A stretch of DNA of 64,000 nucleotides from JAJYIV01 sp964616135 (GTDB taxonomy: Bacteria > Patescibacteriota > Patescibacteriia > UBA9934 > GWF2-40-263), in contig CAZTTQ010000001.1 in the NCBI GenBank assembly GCA_964616135.1, positions 1 through 64,000 on the forward strand, in the 5' to 3' direction. Positions within the stretch are counted from its first letter, which is position 1. Every line of letters starts with the position of its first letter. The position numbers and the translations under genes were made by a program. Of the stretch, positions 46,095-54,337 are shown piece by piece. Below the pieces are notes generated by a model that saw only the letters and a program-made list of their open reading frames with translations, searched no databases and was not told the DNA's origin.

Positions 46095-47570
46095 ATGGAA
46101 CTCCTCCTCACACAGGCGAATCCGGCGAAAGTCCTATGCGATACGCTGGCGTTGTTTTGGACGGAAGGAAAACAAAGCGGGATCACCAAAGAAGTGGATA
46201 CGGCGTTGGACGGACTGTTGACGCAGGTGTCCGTGGAAGAGGGATTCAAGGGGAAGGCGGGTGAAACGCTCGCGCTGCGGACCGAGGGGAAATTGGCCGC
46301 CAAGCGCGTGCTGTTGGTCGGATGCGGCCCGTTGAAAGAACAGGCGGAGGAGACGGTGCGCGTGGCGGCCGCCACGGCGTTGAACGCGGTTAAAAAGACC
46401 GGCGGGAAGTTGGTGATCGGCCTGGACGCGTTGAAGGACGTGGGAATGGGCGAAGCCGCCAAGGCGGCCGCGGAAGGCGCGTTGCTCGCGGGGTATCGGT
46501 ACGGGCAATTCAAGACGCTGGAAGCGGAAGGGCCCGCGCTGGTCGTTTTGCTCGTTTCGGACGCAAAGGCGTTGAAGCAGGCGAAAGAAGGATTCGCCCT
46601 CGGGAAGCTGTTTGCGGAGGCGACCAAAACCGCCCGCGACTTGGTGAACCACCCGGGCGGGCACCTGACGCCGGCGGAACTGGCGAAGCAGGCCGAAGCG
46701 CTGGTGGCCGGCAAGGCGCGCGTTTCGTTCACGTCGTACGACAAGGCGAAGTTGTCGGAGATGGGCATGGGCGGGCTGTTGGGCGTCGGGCAGGGGAGCG
46801 ACCATGACCCGGTGCTCGTCCACATGGCGTACTCGCCCGCCAAGGCAAAGAAGCGCGTGGCGCTGGTCGGAAAAGCGATCACGTTCGATTCGGGCGGCCT
46901 ATCCATCAAGACCAGCAAGGGCATGGAGACCATGAAGTGCGACATGGCCGGCGCCGCGGCCGTCATCGGCGCGTTCTCCGCTATTTCGGCCTTGAAGCCG
47001 GACGTGGAAGTGCACGGTATTTTCGGCGCCTGCGAGAACATGGTGAGCGGCAACTCGCTCCGTCCCGGCGACGTGGTGAAAACCATGGGTGGCAAGACGA
47101 TCGAAATTCTGAACACGGACGCCGAAGGCCGCGTGACGCTGGCGGACACGCTCCATTACGCAACGACGCTCGAACCGGACTACATCATCGACTTGGCGAC
47201 ACTGACGGGCGCCGTCGTGGTCGCGCTCGGGGAGGAAATCACCGGCCTCATGTCCAACGACCCGCGTTTGGCCGCCAAGGTGAAAGCCGCGAGCGTCGAA
47301 GCCGGGGAGAAAATGTGGGAGCTTCCGCTCGAGCCGAACTACACGTTCGAACTGAAGTCCGACGTCGCGGACTATAAGAACGACACGAGCCGCAACGGCA
47401 TGTCGCTGACGGCCGGGTTGCTGCTGCAGGAATTCGTCGCCGGGAAGCCGTGGGTCCACTTGGACATCGCCGGCCCCGCGTTTGCCGATCGCCCGCACAA
47501 CGCCTACACCAAAAAAGGCGGCACGGGACACGGGGTGCGCACGTTATTGACGTGGTTGCGCGCGCAGTAG
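46095..47570 (+). CDS. pepA: Leucyl aminopeptidase PepA (M17)
   Basis: A dinuclear-metal aminopeptidase that trims N-terminal residues from peptides in the cytosol. The 491-residue product has the M17 metal and active-site motifs VGKAITFDSGGLSIKT, MKCDMAGAAAVIGA and the signature NTDAEGRVTLAD, with NLVNHPGG-like sequence before (ARDLVNHPGGHLTPAELA). Length and order are typical. ATG 46095 starts the conserved N-terminal domain. A nearby S51 peptidase suggests peptide use as nutrient, by inference. Confidence 0.94.
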   Translation: MELLLTQANPAKVLCDTLALFWTEGKQSGITKEVDTALDGLLTQVSVEEGFKGKAGETLALRTEGKLAAKRVLLVGCGPLKEQAEETVRVAAATALNAVKKTGGKLVIGLDALKDVGMGEAAKAAAEGALLAGYRYGQFKTLEAEGPALVVLLVSDAKALKQAKEGFALGKLFAEATKTARDLVNHPGGHLTPAELAKQAEALVAGKARVSFTSYDKAKLSEMGMGGLLGVGQGSDHDPVLVHMAYSPAKAKKRVALVGKAITFDSGGLSIKTSKGMETMKCDMAGAAAVIGAFSAISALKPDVEVHGIFGACENMVSGNSLRPGDVVKTMGGKTIEILNTDAEGRVTLADTLHYATTLEPDYIIDLATLTGAVVVALGEEITGLMSNDPRLAAKVKAASVEAGEKMWELPLEPNYTFELKSDVADYKNDTSRNGMSLTAGLLLQEFVAGKPWVHLDIAGPAFADRPHNAYTKKGGTGHGVRTLLTWLRAQ

Positions 47571-47578
47571 GCGGGAAA

Positions 47579-47610
47579 GAAAAAGCGGCCCGACGAAGTG
47601 TCGGACCGCG
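47579..47610 (-). terminator. Terminator of the gene at 47616
   Basis: Minus strand: GCGGt-CCGAC-acttc-GTCGG-gCCGC followed by TTTTTC. Confidence 0.85.
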
Positions 47611-47615
47611 AGAGA

Positions 47616-49139
47616 TTACTCGGCGTCTGCCATTGCCGGGACGAACGTCACGGCGACGACGGACGGGGTGAGATGGCGGCCGTTCGGGTGGAACAGGACG
47701 ACGTCGCCGTCGCGCGGGAAGTAGCGGTGGTTGCCGCGTTCCTGCACGTAGAGCGTCTTTCCGTCCTCGACCGCCTGTTGGAAGCCGCCCTTGGGGTGGC
47801 GCCGCCGCACGATGGTGCCGAGTCGGTACCCCGCCAGCTGGAGATGGCGGCGAAGGGCCTTCTCCAGGCCATCGTCCTCGCGTCCCAGCTGCCGCCAGGC
47901 GACGTACACCTTGGAGGCGTTGGCGGACAGGAGGACCCGGCTCACGGTCTTGGCGTAAAAGCCGTGGCGCTCCTCCGGCGGCAGCTCCAGGAGGAGCGTG
48001 AACAGGAACTGCGCCGTCGGCTTCACGAGGAAGTCCTTCTCGACGGCCGCCAGCCGTTCCGCGAAGCGCGTGCGCTGGTCGACGGACAGACGTGCCCACT
48101 CGTCCGCGGGGACGTCCGAGACGGAATCGAGGCGGTCCAGCGCGTCTCCGACGATGATGTCCGCGGCGGCAGCGTCGAGGCGGCGCAGGATCCGCGCCCG
48201 CGCCTTGACCGTCTCGCCCGGGGCCTTCTCGGCGCAGAGGAGGAGTGCGGTCTCGAGCTCGCGGTTCGTCAGCACGGACCAGGGGTTCAACCCGCAGAAA
48301 GCCGCCGTCCACTTCTCGGCCGCGGTCGGCCGCGCGTGCGGCGGAAACTCGAGCACGAAGTGGAAGGGGACGTTGGGCGGGAGACCGGCGTCCATCCGGG
48401 CGTTCTGCTCTGCCACCGTCTTCTCGATGGACGGCCAGGCCTTGTCCGGGGCACGGACGAGCTCGTCGTGGCGCCCGTTGCGCCCGTGTTCGATGCCCAG
48501 CCTCCGGACGGTCATCGCGATCGGACTTGCGTCCTCCGGTCGCTCGATCCCGTACCGTAGGAAGTCATGGACGTCGTTTGCCATCCCCGGTTCGATCCGC
48601 GTCCCGCGCAGGCGCTCGAGGAGCGCCTCGGCCATCGTCGCGCGGGAGACGCCTGCCATGGCGGCGGCACGCACCCACTCGTTGTTGGTGGCGCCGAAGC
48701 GGGGATAGAGATCGCGGACGCAGCGGGTGCGGCCCTCGGGGGAGAGAAGCCGCAGCAGCTCCGGGGAGATGAGGAAGCTCCGGAAGAACCAGTGGGACGA
48801 GAGACGGACGCCCTCGTTCTTCTCCTGCGGATTTCCCTCCGCCCGGTCGTAGAGGCGGACCACGCTCTCCAGGAAGATGTCCGCGTCGCCGACGATCTGC
48901 AGGAACGGTTCCGGGTTCTCCGCGATCCAGCGCATTCCCATGGACACGGGGATCGTCTCGAACCCGCAGGCATCGATGAGGAGGATGAACCGCAGGAGGT
49001 CCGTCGGGGTCGCCGTGCCCGCCTTGACCTTCGCGGGGAAGGCGTCGCGGGCGGCCTGGAGTTCGTCGTAGGCCGTCCAGGTTCCCGCGATTTCCTGTCC
49101 CAGGATCTGTCGTGCGTCGATCAAGCTGACGGTCTGCAT
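47616..49139 (-). CDS. Large hypothetical accessory protein
   Basis: The 507-residue product lacks signal peptide and membrane helices and is largely helical: an N-terminal region (SLIDARQILGQEIAGTWTAY), a middle with repeated helix pairs, and a C-terminal beta domain (RLGTIVRRRHPKGGFQQAVE, GNHRYFPRDGDVVLFHPNGR) that might be a small nucleic-acid- or ligand-binding fold. ATG 49139 is preceded by GGAGAC; the upstream open frame is leader. Single-gene unit with promoter and terminator. No family recognised. Confidence 0.65.
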   Translation of the reverse strand: MQTVSLIDARQILGQEIAGTWTAYDELQAARDAFPAKVKAGTATPTDLLRFILLIDACGFETIPVSMGMRWIAENPEPFLQIVGDADIFLESVVRLYDRAEGNPQEKNEGVRLSSHWFFRSFLISPELLRLLSPEGRTRCVRDLYPRFGATNNEWVRAAAMAGVSRATMAEALLERLRGTRIEPGMANDVHDFLRYGIERPEDASPIAMTVRRLGIEHGRNGRHDELVRAPDKAWPSIEKTVAEQNARMDAGLPPNVPFHFVLEFPPHARPTAAEKWTAAFCGLNPWSVLTNRELETALLLCAEKAPGETVKARARILRRLDAAAADIIVGDALDRLDSVSDVPADEWARLSVDQRTRFAERLAAVEKDFLVKPTAQFLFTLLLELPPEERHGFYAKTVSRVLLSANASKVYVAWRQLGREDDGLEKALRRHLQLAGYRLGTIVRRRHPKGGFQQAVEDGKTLYVQERGNHRYFPRDGDVVLFHPNGRHLTPSVVAVTFVPAMADAE

Positions 49140-49231
49140 CAAGGTCTCCGGTCGGTCGTCGAAAGACGTTGCCGAGTGAGAGGGGGGGGGTCTCGCATTC
49201 TCCGAAGGATTTCGAAGAAATACGAGGGGCG

Positions 49232-49260
49232 TTCTTATCATAAAAAACCCACGTTGTCAA
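49232..49260 (-). promoter_or_regulatory. Promoter TTGACA-N17-TAAGAA
   Basis: Minus strand: -35 at 49260-49255, -10 at 49237-49232. Leader of about 85 nt with a small ATTTC-ttc-GAAAT hairpin. Confidence 0.8.
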
Positions 49261-49550
49261 TGGATATAGACGATATGCATCTCCTCCAACCGACGCACCG
49301 AAAATGGGTATTGGTTTGCACGAACATGAAAGAACCCGGGAAACCCTGTTGTGGGATCCAGGGGAGTGCCGACCTGCACCTGAAGTTAAAGGAGGCCATG
49401 AAGGCGGCGGACCTGACCGTCCGCGTGTCCAAGACCGGCTGTTTGGACCGTTGTTCCGAGGGACCCGTTGTCGCCATCATGCCGGATAACCGTTGGTTTG
49501 GCGGCGTTACCGAAGCGGACATCCCGGCCATCATTGAAGCGGCGAAATAA
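49260..49550 (+). CDS. Thioredoxin-like [2Fe-2S] ferredoxin
   Basis: The 96-residue product matches the small thioredoxin-fold ferredoxins: WVLVCTNMKEPGKPCCG, a helix (LHLKLKEAMKAADLTVRVSK), then TGCLDRCSEGPVVAIMPDNR. The cysteines of VCTN, CCG, GCLDRC supply the cluster. Such proteins transfer electrons in uncertain pathways. The ATG at 49260 overlaps the divergent -35 box; ATG 49275 (MHLLQPTH) is equally possible and no Shine-Dalgarno sequence decides. Confidence 0.88.
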   Translation: MDIDDMHLLQPTHRKWVLVCTNMKEPGKPCCGIQGSADLHLKLKEAMKAADLTVRVSKTGCLDRCSEGPVVAIMPDNRWFGGVTEADIPAIIEAAK

Positions 49551-49555
49551 AAACG

Positions 49556-49578
49556 CACGGCCCCGCGGGGCCGTGTTT
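49556..49578. terminator. Terminator of the ferredoxin gene
   Basis: CACGGCCCC-GC-GGGGCCGTG followed by TTTG. Confidence 0.88.
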
Positions 49579-49586
49579 GCGTTGGA

Positions 49587-49621
49587 AGAAAAATCCCCCG
49601 GCCACAGGCGTGGTCGGGGGA
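49587..49621 (-). terminator. Terminator of lipoprotein gene A, shared type
   Basis: Minus strand: CCCCCGACCAC-gcct-GTGGCCGGGGG followed by ATTTTTC. Near-identical stems follow the next two lipoprotein genes. Confidence 0.92.
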
Positions 49622-49626
49622 GAAGG

Positions 49627-51153
49627 TCAGAACGACAGGTCTTTGCCGGCGACGAGCGGGTCGCCGTTGACGCAGAAGCCCTGCGCCATGACGAGGTCCG
49701 TGTAGCAGAAGCGGAGAATCTCGACGCGGAGGACGTTGCCCGGAACGGCCCGGGTCGCGTCCATTGCGAAACGGAAGACCCGTTCGGTCCCGTTTGCAAG
49801 CGTCCCGCCGTTTCCCGCCATGTTGATGACTGAGACCGTGGGGGAGATCGCCGTCCGGGTGACATCCGCGAAGAGTGCGGCGTCCGGCAGGGCGGCGTCC
49901 GTGGTCCGAACCGCCTCCGTGCCGCCGTACCACCCGTCGTGGGTGAGGCGGTACCGTACGGAGGTGAGGAGGGCGTCGTGTCCGGCGGGTGCGGCGGGGT
50001 TCACTACGCGGAACGCCAGCGTGTTGGCGAACGACGGGGAGACGGTTCCCGCGGGGGAATCGTCCGTCCGCGCGGCTTGCGGCATCTGGGGGATCCGGAT
50101 GAACGCGTAGTCGTGGTGGGACGCGTTCGTCGCGCCGTAGGCGATCTCCGGAACTTCTCCCGTATCGGCGTCCCGCAGGTCGATGGACCGGAGGGACGCG
50201 GCCAGGAGGAAGTTCGGCGCGCCGACGTTCGCGTTCGTCCAACAGAAGACGCCGAGTTCGCCGGATCCATGCAGGACGAACGGTTGGTCCGCGAACGAGA
50301 GGACGGTCCGTCCCTCTTCGGCCGCGGGACGCCGTCCGGATGCCTGTCCCGGAGGCGTGGTTGGCCCCGCGTAGGAAACGTAGCAGGCGCCGATACGGTC
50401 GCGCAGCAAGGAGGAAGACGCCTCCCAGACGTTGGTCCCGTCGAACGGGGCCACGTCCTGGACGACGTCGAGGTCGATCCTGGCCACGCGGACGTTCCGG
50501 TCTCCGGCACGGACGGAGAGGCGGAGGAACTGGAACAGGCCGCCCGGATACGACTGGGTGACCGTGTCCTCGTCCGGAGACGCGTCCCCGACCGCCACGA
50601 TGCCGGGCGGCGGGTTTACCAACGGTTCGCATGAGCGGCCGTCCGCGGCGAGGGTTTCCCCCCGTTCGCAGCGCCGCTTGCACGTGGCGGTTGCCGTGTC
50701 GAACAGCCATCCCTCGTCACACGTGACGTCGTAGGCGCAGGATGCATGGCCGGTCTCCCGGTCCATGTTCGGCGAGAGGCCGTCCGGACACGTGATCGTG
50801 ACGTCCGGGCACTCCTTTTCGGAGAACACCTCCGCGCCCGTGGAGAGACAGACGTAGAAGATCACTTCTTCCGGCGGCTGCGTCGTGGGGCACGCGCCCG
50901 CGCGCGGGCGGATGGAACCGTCGGCGCAGACGTAGACGCGCTTCTCGACGACCTTCGCAGGACCGCCGAACGGATGGCAGGCGATCCCGCCGTCTTCCAC
51001 CACCGCCCCTTCATCGGGGAGGCAGGGGACTGAGAAGCAGGCGCCGGAGGAGGTCGCGTACGACCCTTCCGGGCACGAGGAGGAGACGGGGGCGTCTCCA
51101 CAGGATGCCAGGGCCGATGCGGCCAGGGCGAAGTACATGAGGCGGGTGCGCAT
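49627..51153 (-). CDS. Cys-containing lipoprotein A of a four-gene cluster
   Basis: The 508-residue product has a lipoprotein signal (YFALAASALASC, Cys about 18). Its Cys-rich N-terminal third carries modules such as SCPEGSYATSSGACF, KRVYVCADGSIRPRAGACP and TCDEGWLFDTATATCKRRC. A beta-rich body follows, and the C-terminal region aligns by eye with lipoprotein B: VRYRLTHDGWYGGTEAVRTT and FRFAMDATRAVPGNVLRVEI then FCYTDL. Probably exposed on the cell surface. Function unknown. ATG 51153, Shine-Dalgarno GGAGGTGC, hairpin leader, own promoter and terminator. Confidence 0.75.
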   Translation of the reverse strand: MRTRLMYFALAASALASCGDAPVSSSCPEGSYATSSGACFSVPCLPDEGAVVEDGGIACHPFGGPAKVVEKRVYVCADGSIRPRAGACPTTQPPEEVIFYVCLSTGAEVFSEKECPDVTITCPDGLSPNMDRETGHASCAYDVTCDEGWLFDTATATCKRRCERGETLAADGRSCEPLVNPPPGIVAVGDASPDEDTVTQSYPGGLFQFLRLSVRAGDRNVRVARIDLDVVQDVAPFDGTNVWEASSSLLRDRIGACYVSYAGPTTPPGQASGRRPAAEEGRTVLSFADQPFVLHGSGELGVFCWTNANVGAPNFLLAASLRSIDLRDADTGEVPEIAYGATNASHHDYAFIRIPQMPQAARTDDSPAGTVSPSFANTLAFRVVNPAAPAGHDALLTSVRYRLTHDGWYGGTEAVRTTDAALPDAALFADVTRTAISPTVSVINMAGNGGTLANGTERVFRFAMDATRAVPGNVLRVEILRFCYTDLVMAQGFCVNGDPLVAGKDLSF

Positions 51154-51157
51154 GGCA

Positions 51158-51215
51158 CCTCCGATATCCCCGGAATGGGGACGGGTTTTGGCCCTTTCAA
51201 GGGGGCCTGGTTGGG
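51158..51215 (-). repeat. Repeated leader module, copy 1
   Basis: Contains GGCCC..GGGCC and a CCCC-atTcc-GGGG hairpin followed by GGAGG. About 58 nt shared with 53738-53795 and 54261-54319, each directly before a lipoprotein start codon. Confidence 0.85.
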
Positions 51216-51230
51216 AGAGAGCAAGGACGA

Positions 51231-51259
51231 ATGATAGGTCTTTTTCAACCGTTTGTCAA
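51231..51259 (-). promoter_or_regulatory. Promoter TTGACA-N17-TATCAT
   Basis: Minus strand: -35 at 51259-51254, -10 at 51236-51231. Drives lipoprotein gene A. Confidence 0.88.
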
Positions 51260-51270
51260 TCGTCCATGGA

Positions 51271-51307
51271 AAAGAAAATCCCCCGGCCACGGCGTGTGGT
51301 CGGGGGA
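51271..51307 (-). terminator. Terminator of lipoprotein gene B, shared type
   Basis: Minus strand: CCCCCGACCACACgccGTGGCCGGGGG followed by ATTTTC. It lies just upstream of the gene A promoter. Confidence 0.9.
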
Positions 51308-51312
51308 GAGCG

Positions 51313-52665
51313 TCAGAACGTCCACGTCTCGCCCGTGATGAGCACGGAGGAGTTGTCCAGGCAGGTTTCCACGTCCGCGAACGGATCGCGGTAGCAGAAC
51401 CCGGTGACGTCGACGCGGACGGTGTCCGTGCCGGGCGCCCGCGCCTGCTCCGTGTCCATCTGGAACCGGAGCGTCAGCGGACGGGACGCCTGGATCGGGA
51501 CCGCGTCGCGGGCCGTGTCCTGCATGAGGAACAGGAATTCCCCGTTGCTGGCGTTCGTCTGGATGTTGGTGAACAACGAGCGCGACGGGTCGCGGATGTC
51601 GGTCACCCGTACGGTGGAAGGCGCGGTGTACCAGCCGTTGTCGATGATCGCAAACTGGACGGACCAGGTCTGCAGATCTCGACAGGACGCGTCGGCCACC
51701 ACGTCGAACCGGAGGACTTCCCGGAGCGTGGTGGGCGTGGTGGGGTCCCAGTCCGTCTGCCCGACCTGGAGGACGGGCGGCGGACAGGGGGGAAGCGGCG
51801 CGGCGCGGACCTGGTAGCTGAAATCGCTGTTCAGGTCCTCGAAGGTCACTTCGCTGCCGACGATGGGTTCGCCGGTTTCCGCGTCGACCAGGGTGACCAG
51901 GTCGAGCACGAGCGCCACGTGGTATGCGACCGGCGACGGCTTGAGGTCGCACTGGACGCTCACGTTGATGGACGTCCCCGAGCCGACGGCTTCGGGAAAG
52001 AACACCATCGCCTGCTCGGACAGGGGGACGTGGTCCAAGGACACTGGCCCCGCGACCTGCGCGGTGCTTGCATCCGTCAGCGTGCAGTCGCCGAGGTATT
52101 CGGCGACGTCCGCCTGGGTATGGAGCCACAGGGTCCGGTCGGGCACGACGCCGTCCTGCTCCACGCCGACGTAGGCGAGGAACCGGACGTCGCGCAACGT
52201 CACGGCGCGCGTCTCGTCCTGGATGATGAGCGGAAACAGGTCGGTGCGGGTTCCCACCGTCGTGTCGACGAGCCGCGGGACGCCGCCGTTCGGCGGGCGG
52301 ACGGAGACGGTCCCCCGGACCTGCTGTCGGACACAGCCGTCGCCGGAGGCGTTCACCGTCTGGCCGGGCGGGCACACCTTGAGGCAGGCCTTGGAGACCT
52401 CCTCGTACGCGTACCCGTCCGCGCAGGCCCGGGGACAGTCTTCCGGACGATCGACGTAGGTGTCGGTCGCCACGCACTTGTACTTGGTGACCGTCTCCTT
52501 TACGGTCACGGTTTCCTTGATGACGACCGGGGCGTCGACCGGGCACCGGGCCGGGTCGGTCACCCGCGTCTGCGCCGCGTCGCGGCAGACGTATTCCTGC
52601 GGCACGTCACCGCAGGCGGTGGCAAGGGAAAAGAGCAAGACGAACGGGACAGGGGGACGGAACAT
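51313..52665 (-). CDS. Cys-containing lipoprotein B of the cluster
   Basis: The 450-residue product has lipobox LATAC (Cys about 18). Cys modules follow: YVCRDAAQTRVTDPARCP, then TVTVKETVTKYKCVATDTYV with RPEDCP, and ACADGYAYEEVSKACLKVCP. The remainder is beta-rich. The C-terminal end aligns by eye with lipoprotein A: IIDNGWYTAPSTVRVTDIRD and LRFQMDTEQARAPGTDTVRV then FCYRDP and a late Cys. ATG 52665 follows AAGGAG; the upstream open frame is leader. Own promoter and terminator. Likely surface-exposed; function unknown. Confidence 0.75.
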   Translation of the reverse strand: MFRPPVPFVLLFSLATACGDVPQEYVCRDAAQTRVTDPARCPVDAPVVIKETVTVKETVTKYKCVATDTYVDRPEDCPRACADGYAYEEVSKACLKVCPPGQTVNASGDGCVRQQVRGTVSVRPPNGGVPRLVDTTVGTRTDLFPLIIQDETRAVTLRDVRFLAYVGVEQDGVVPDRTLWLHTQADVAEYLGDCTLTDASTAQVAGPVSLDHVPLSEQAMVFFPEAVGSGTSINVSVQCDLKPSPVAYHVALVLDLVTLVDAETGEPIVGSEVTFEDLNSDFSYQVRAAPLPPCPPPVLQVGQTDWDPTTPTTLREVLRFDVVADASCRDLQTWSVQFAIIDNGWYTAPSTVRVTDIRDPSRSLFTNIQTNASNGEFLFLMQDTARDAVPIQASRPLTLRFQMDTEQARAPGTDTVRVDVTGFCYRDPFADVETCLDNSSVLITGETWTF

Positions 52666-52742
52666 GGGTTTACTCCTTCGGTGGGGCGCGGCCTTCGCCA
52701 TTACGATAACACGTCCGTTCATTTGTGATAGGGCGAGGAGTG

Positions 52743-52771
52743 ACGATAGGCGTTTTTCCAAGGTTTGTCAA
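52743..52771 (-). promoter_or_regulatory. Promoter TTGACA-N17-TATCGT
   Basis: Minus strand: -35 at 52771-52766, -10 at 52748-52743. Drives lipoprotein gene B with a leader of about 70 nt that lacks the repeated module. Confidence 0.85.
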
Positions 52772-52780
52772 CCGTCCGTG

Positions 52781-52819
52781 GAAAAGAAAATCCCCCGGCC
52801 ACAGTGTGTGGTCGGGGGA
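52781..52819 (-). terminator. Terminator of lipoprotein gene C, shared type
   Basis: Minus strand: CCCCCGACCACACactGTGGCCGGGGG followed by ATTTTC. Confidence 0.9.
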
Positions 52820-52833
52820 GGTAGGGGGCGCGT

Positions 52834-53733
52834 TTATGGCGTGTCGCGGGGATCGGGCTCCGTCCCGCAGAGGATGTACCGGTTGCCGGCCAGCACGTCG
52901 AACGCCGTTTCAGAGAGGATGATCCTCTTACCGGTGGTTAGCCCGTACGCTTCGGTCCGGGAGACCACGAGGCTCGTGGCCCAGCCGTTGAAGCCGTGGG
53001 CATTCCGGCAGACGTTCATGTCGCCGGAGAGGCCAGTGTTGAGCTGGCTCGTCCCTCCCTTTGGGACGAACATCCGGATGGGGATTTGCGCGTCCGCGTT
53101 CACCGCTCCGTCGGCGGAGGCGTGGTACGCCACGTTGCCTTCGTCGGTGTAGTACACGTGACTGGCCGTGATCCAGCTCGCCCAGTCGCCCTGGAGGCCG
53201 AGGCTGCCCAGGCCGAGCGCGACCTTGGTGACCACGAAGTCTTCTCCGACCGCGTGGAACACGAACCCGCTCGTCTCCGCCCAGCTACCATCGGTTGCCG
53301 GAGCGTATTCGACGCGCTCGGTGCCGGCGAGGGTCACGTACACGCGGCTGGTGGCCGCGATGCGGGAGAGCTCGTCGCCGCCGACCGCCGTGCAGGTGCC
53401 GTCCGACTGCAGGACGTTGCCGGCGGCGCAAGGGAACTTCCACGCCGGCGTGCACGACCCATCCTCGTGGAGAAGATCTTCGTCCCCGCAAGGGAACACC
53501 CAGGGTGTCTCGGGGTCGGCCGGCGGGACGCAGGTTCCGTCGGACGCCTCGAGCATGCCGCGGGCGCAGTGCTTCTCCCGGGCGACCAGGTCGTCCGGAT
53601 CGGCGCAGACGCCGAGGGACGTGAGCACTTCGCCGGCCCTGCAGGGGAACTTCCACGCCGCGGTGTCGCCGCAGGCGGAGAGGGTCGCCGCAAGCAGGAT
53701 TGCCGCGGCGTAGAACGACGTGTGGATGCGCAA
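52834..53733 (-). CDS. Cys-containing lipoprotein C with WKFPC repeats
   Basis: The 299-residue product has a lipobox LSAC (Cys about 21) and then three clear repeats of about 20-30 residues: AWKFPCRAGEVLTSLGVC, PWVFPCGDEDLLHEDGSC and AWKFPCAAGNVLQSDGTC, with a fourth, degenerate unit (HCARGMLEASDGTC). A beta-rich C-terminal domain (about 120-299) follows with two late cysteines. TTG 53733 is chosen because GGAGGCGC precedes it. No separate promoter is obvious, so it may be co-transcribed with gene D. Presumably on the surface; function unknown. Confidence 0.75.
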   Translation of the reverse strand: MRIHTSFYAAAILLAATLSACGDTAAWKFPCRAGEVLTSLGVCADPDDLVAREKHCARGMLEASDGTCVPPADPETPWVFPCGDEDLLHEDGSCTPAWKFPCAAGNVLQSDGTCTAVGGDELSRIAATSRVYVTLAGTERVEYAPATDGSWAETSGFVFHAVGEDFVVTKVALGLGSLGLQGDWASWITASHVYYTDEGNVAYHASADGAVNADAQIPIRMFVPKGGTSQLNTGLSGDMNVCRNAHGFNGWATSLVVSRTEAYGLTTGKRIILSETAFDVLAGNRYILCGTEPDPRDTP

Positions 53734-53737
53734 CGCG

Positions 53738-53795
53738 CCTCCGATGTCCCCGGGATGGGGACGGTTTTGGCCCTTTCAATGGGGCCGAGTTGCGA
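53738..53795 (-). repeat. Repeated leader module, copy 2
   Basis: Minus strand: GGCCC..GGGCC region, then GTCCCC-atccc-GGGGAC and GGAGGCGC before the TTG start of gene C. Confidence 0.88.
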
Positions 53796-53890
53796 GAGAG
53801 CTGGAGCTGGTCAAGGCTCGCGAGGGATTCGTGAGCTTTGTGCAGCGCCCGACGCGGAGAGAGTCTCTCGCGTCGGGGAAAGAGAATGGG

Positions 53891-54256
53891 TCACTTCGGA
53901 GGGATGACACCTTGGATGTCGTAGTCCATTATGGCGTCGCACTGCAGCTGGTCCTGCATATTGTGACCGCAGAAGTCGGCGGATGGGTCGTGGGTGACCA
54001 CGATCGGTGCAATAGGTACGGGGTCTATGTGGAAGAAGAAGATCGGCGGATCCATCTCCTGAGCCATCTTGATTACCGGCCCGGGCGGGCAGGAGCGGGG
54101 GTCGTTCGCCTCGGTGTCGTCGGCACAGACGTACACCTTTTCCGTCTGGACCACGACCTTCTCAGTCGTGACAGTGACGATCTCCGACTCGCAGGCCGCG
54201 ATCAGGTTCGCCAGGGCCAGGATGGCCGCGGCGCAGAACGTGGTGTAAGCGCGCAA
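53891..54256 (-). CDS. Small lipoprotein D of the cluster
   Basis: The 121-residue product has a lipoprotein signal (ILALANLIAAC, Cys about 22), then TVTTEKVVVQTEKVYVCADD and NDPRSCPPGP. These repeat the EKxVYVCAD...CP module of lipoprotein A and the KETVTKYKC...CP module of B. The rest is short (two further cysteines, FCGHNMQDQLQCDAIM). TTG 54256 follows GGAGGCGC. It may be a truncated or minimal member of the family. First gene of the cluster in transcription order, behind a strong promoter and long leader. Confidence 0.7.
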   Translation of the reverse strand: MRAYTTFCAAAILALANLIAACESEIVTVTTEKVVVQTEKVYVCADDTEANDPRSCPPGPVIKMAQEMDPPIFFFHIDPVPIAPIVVTHDPSADFCGHNMQDQLQCDAIMDYDIQGVIPPK

Positions 54257-54260
54257 AGCG

Positions 54261-54319
54261 CCTCCGATGTCCCCGGGATGGGGACGGTTTTGGCCCTTTC
54301 AAGGGGGCCTGGTTGGGAA
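54261..54319 (-). repeat. Repeated leader module, copy 3
   Basis: Minus strand: nearly identical to copy 2, with GTCCCC-atccc-GGGGAC and GGAGGCGC before the TTG start of gene D. Confidence 0.88.
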
Positions 54320-54337
54320 CGTGCTCTTTTGGGCGAG

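Noticed and set aside
53845..53890. Strong hairpin (CCGACGCG arms) between lipoprotein genes D and C as a terminator
   Set aside because: No T-run follows on the minus strand, so it is more likely an intercistronic stem; the two genes may share a transcript.
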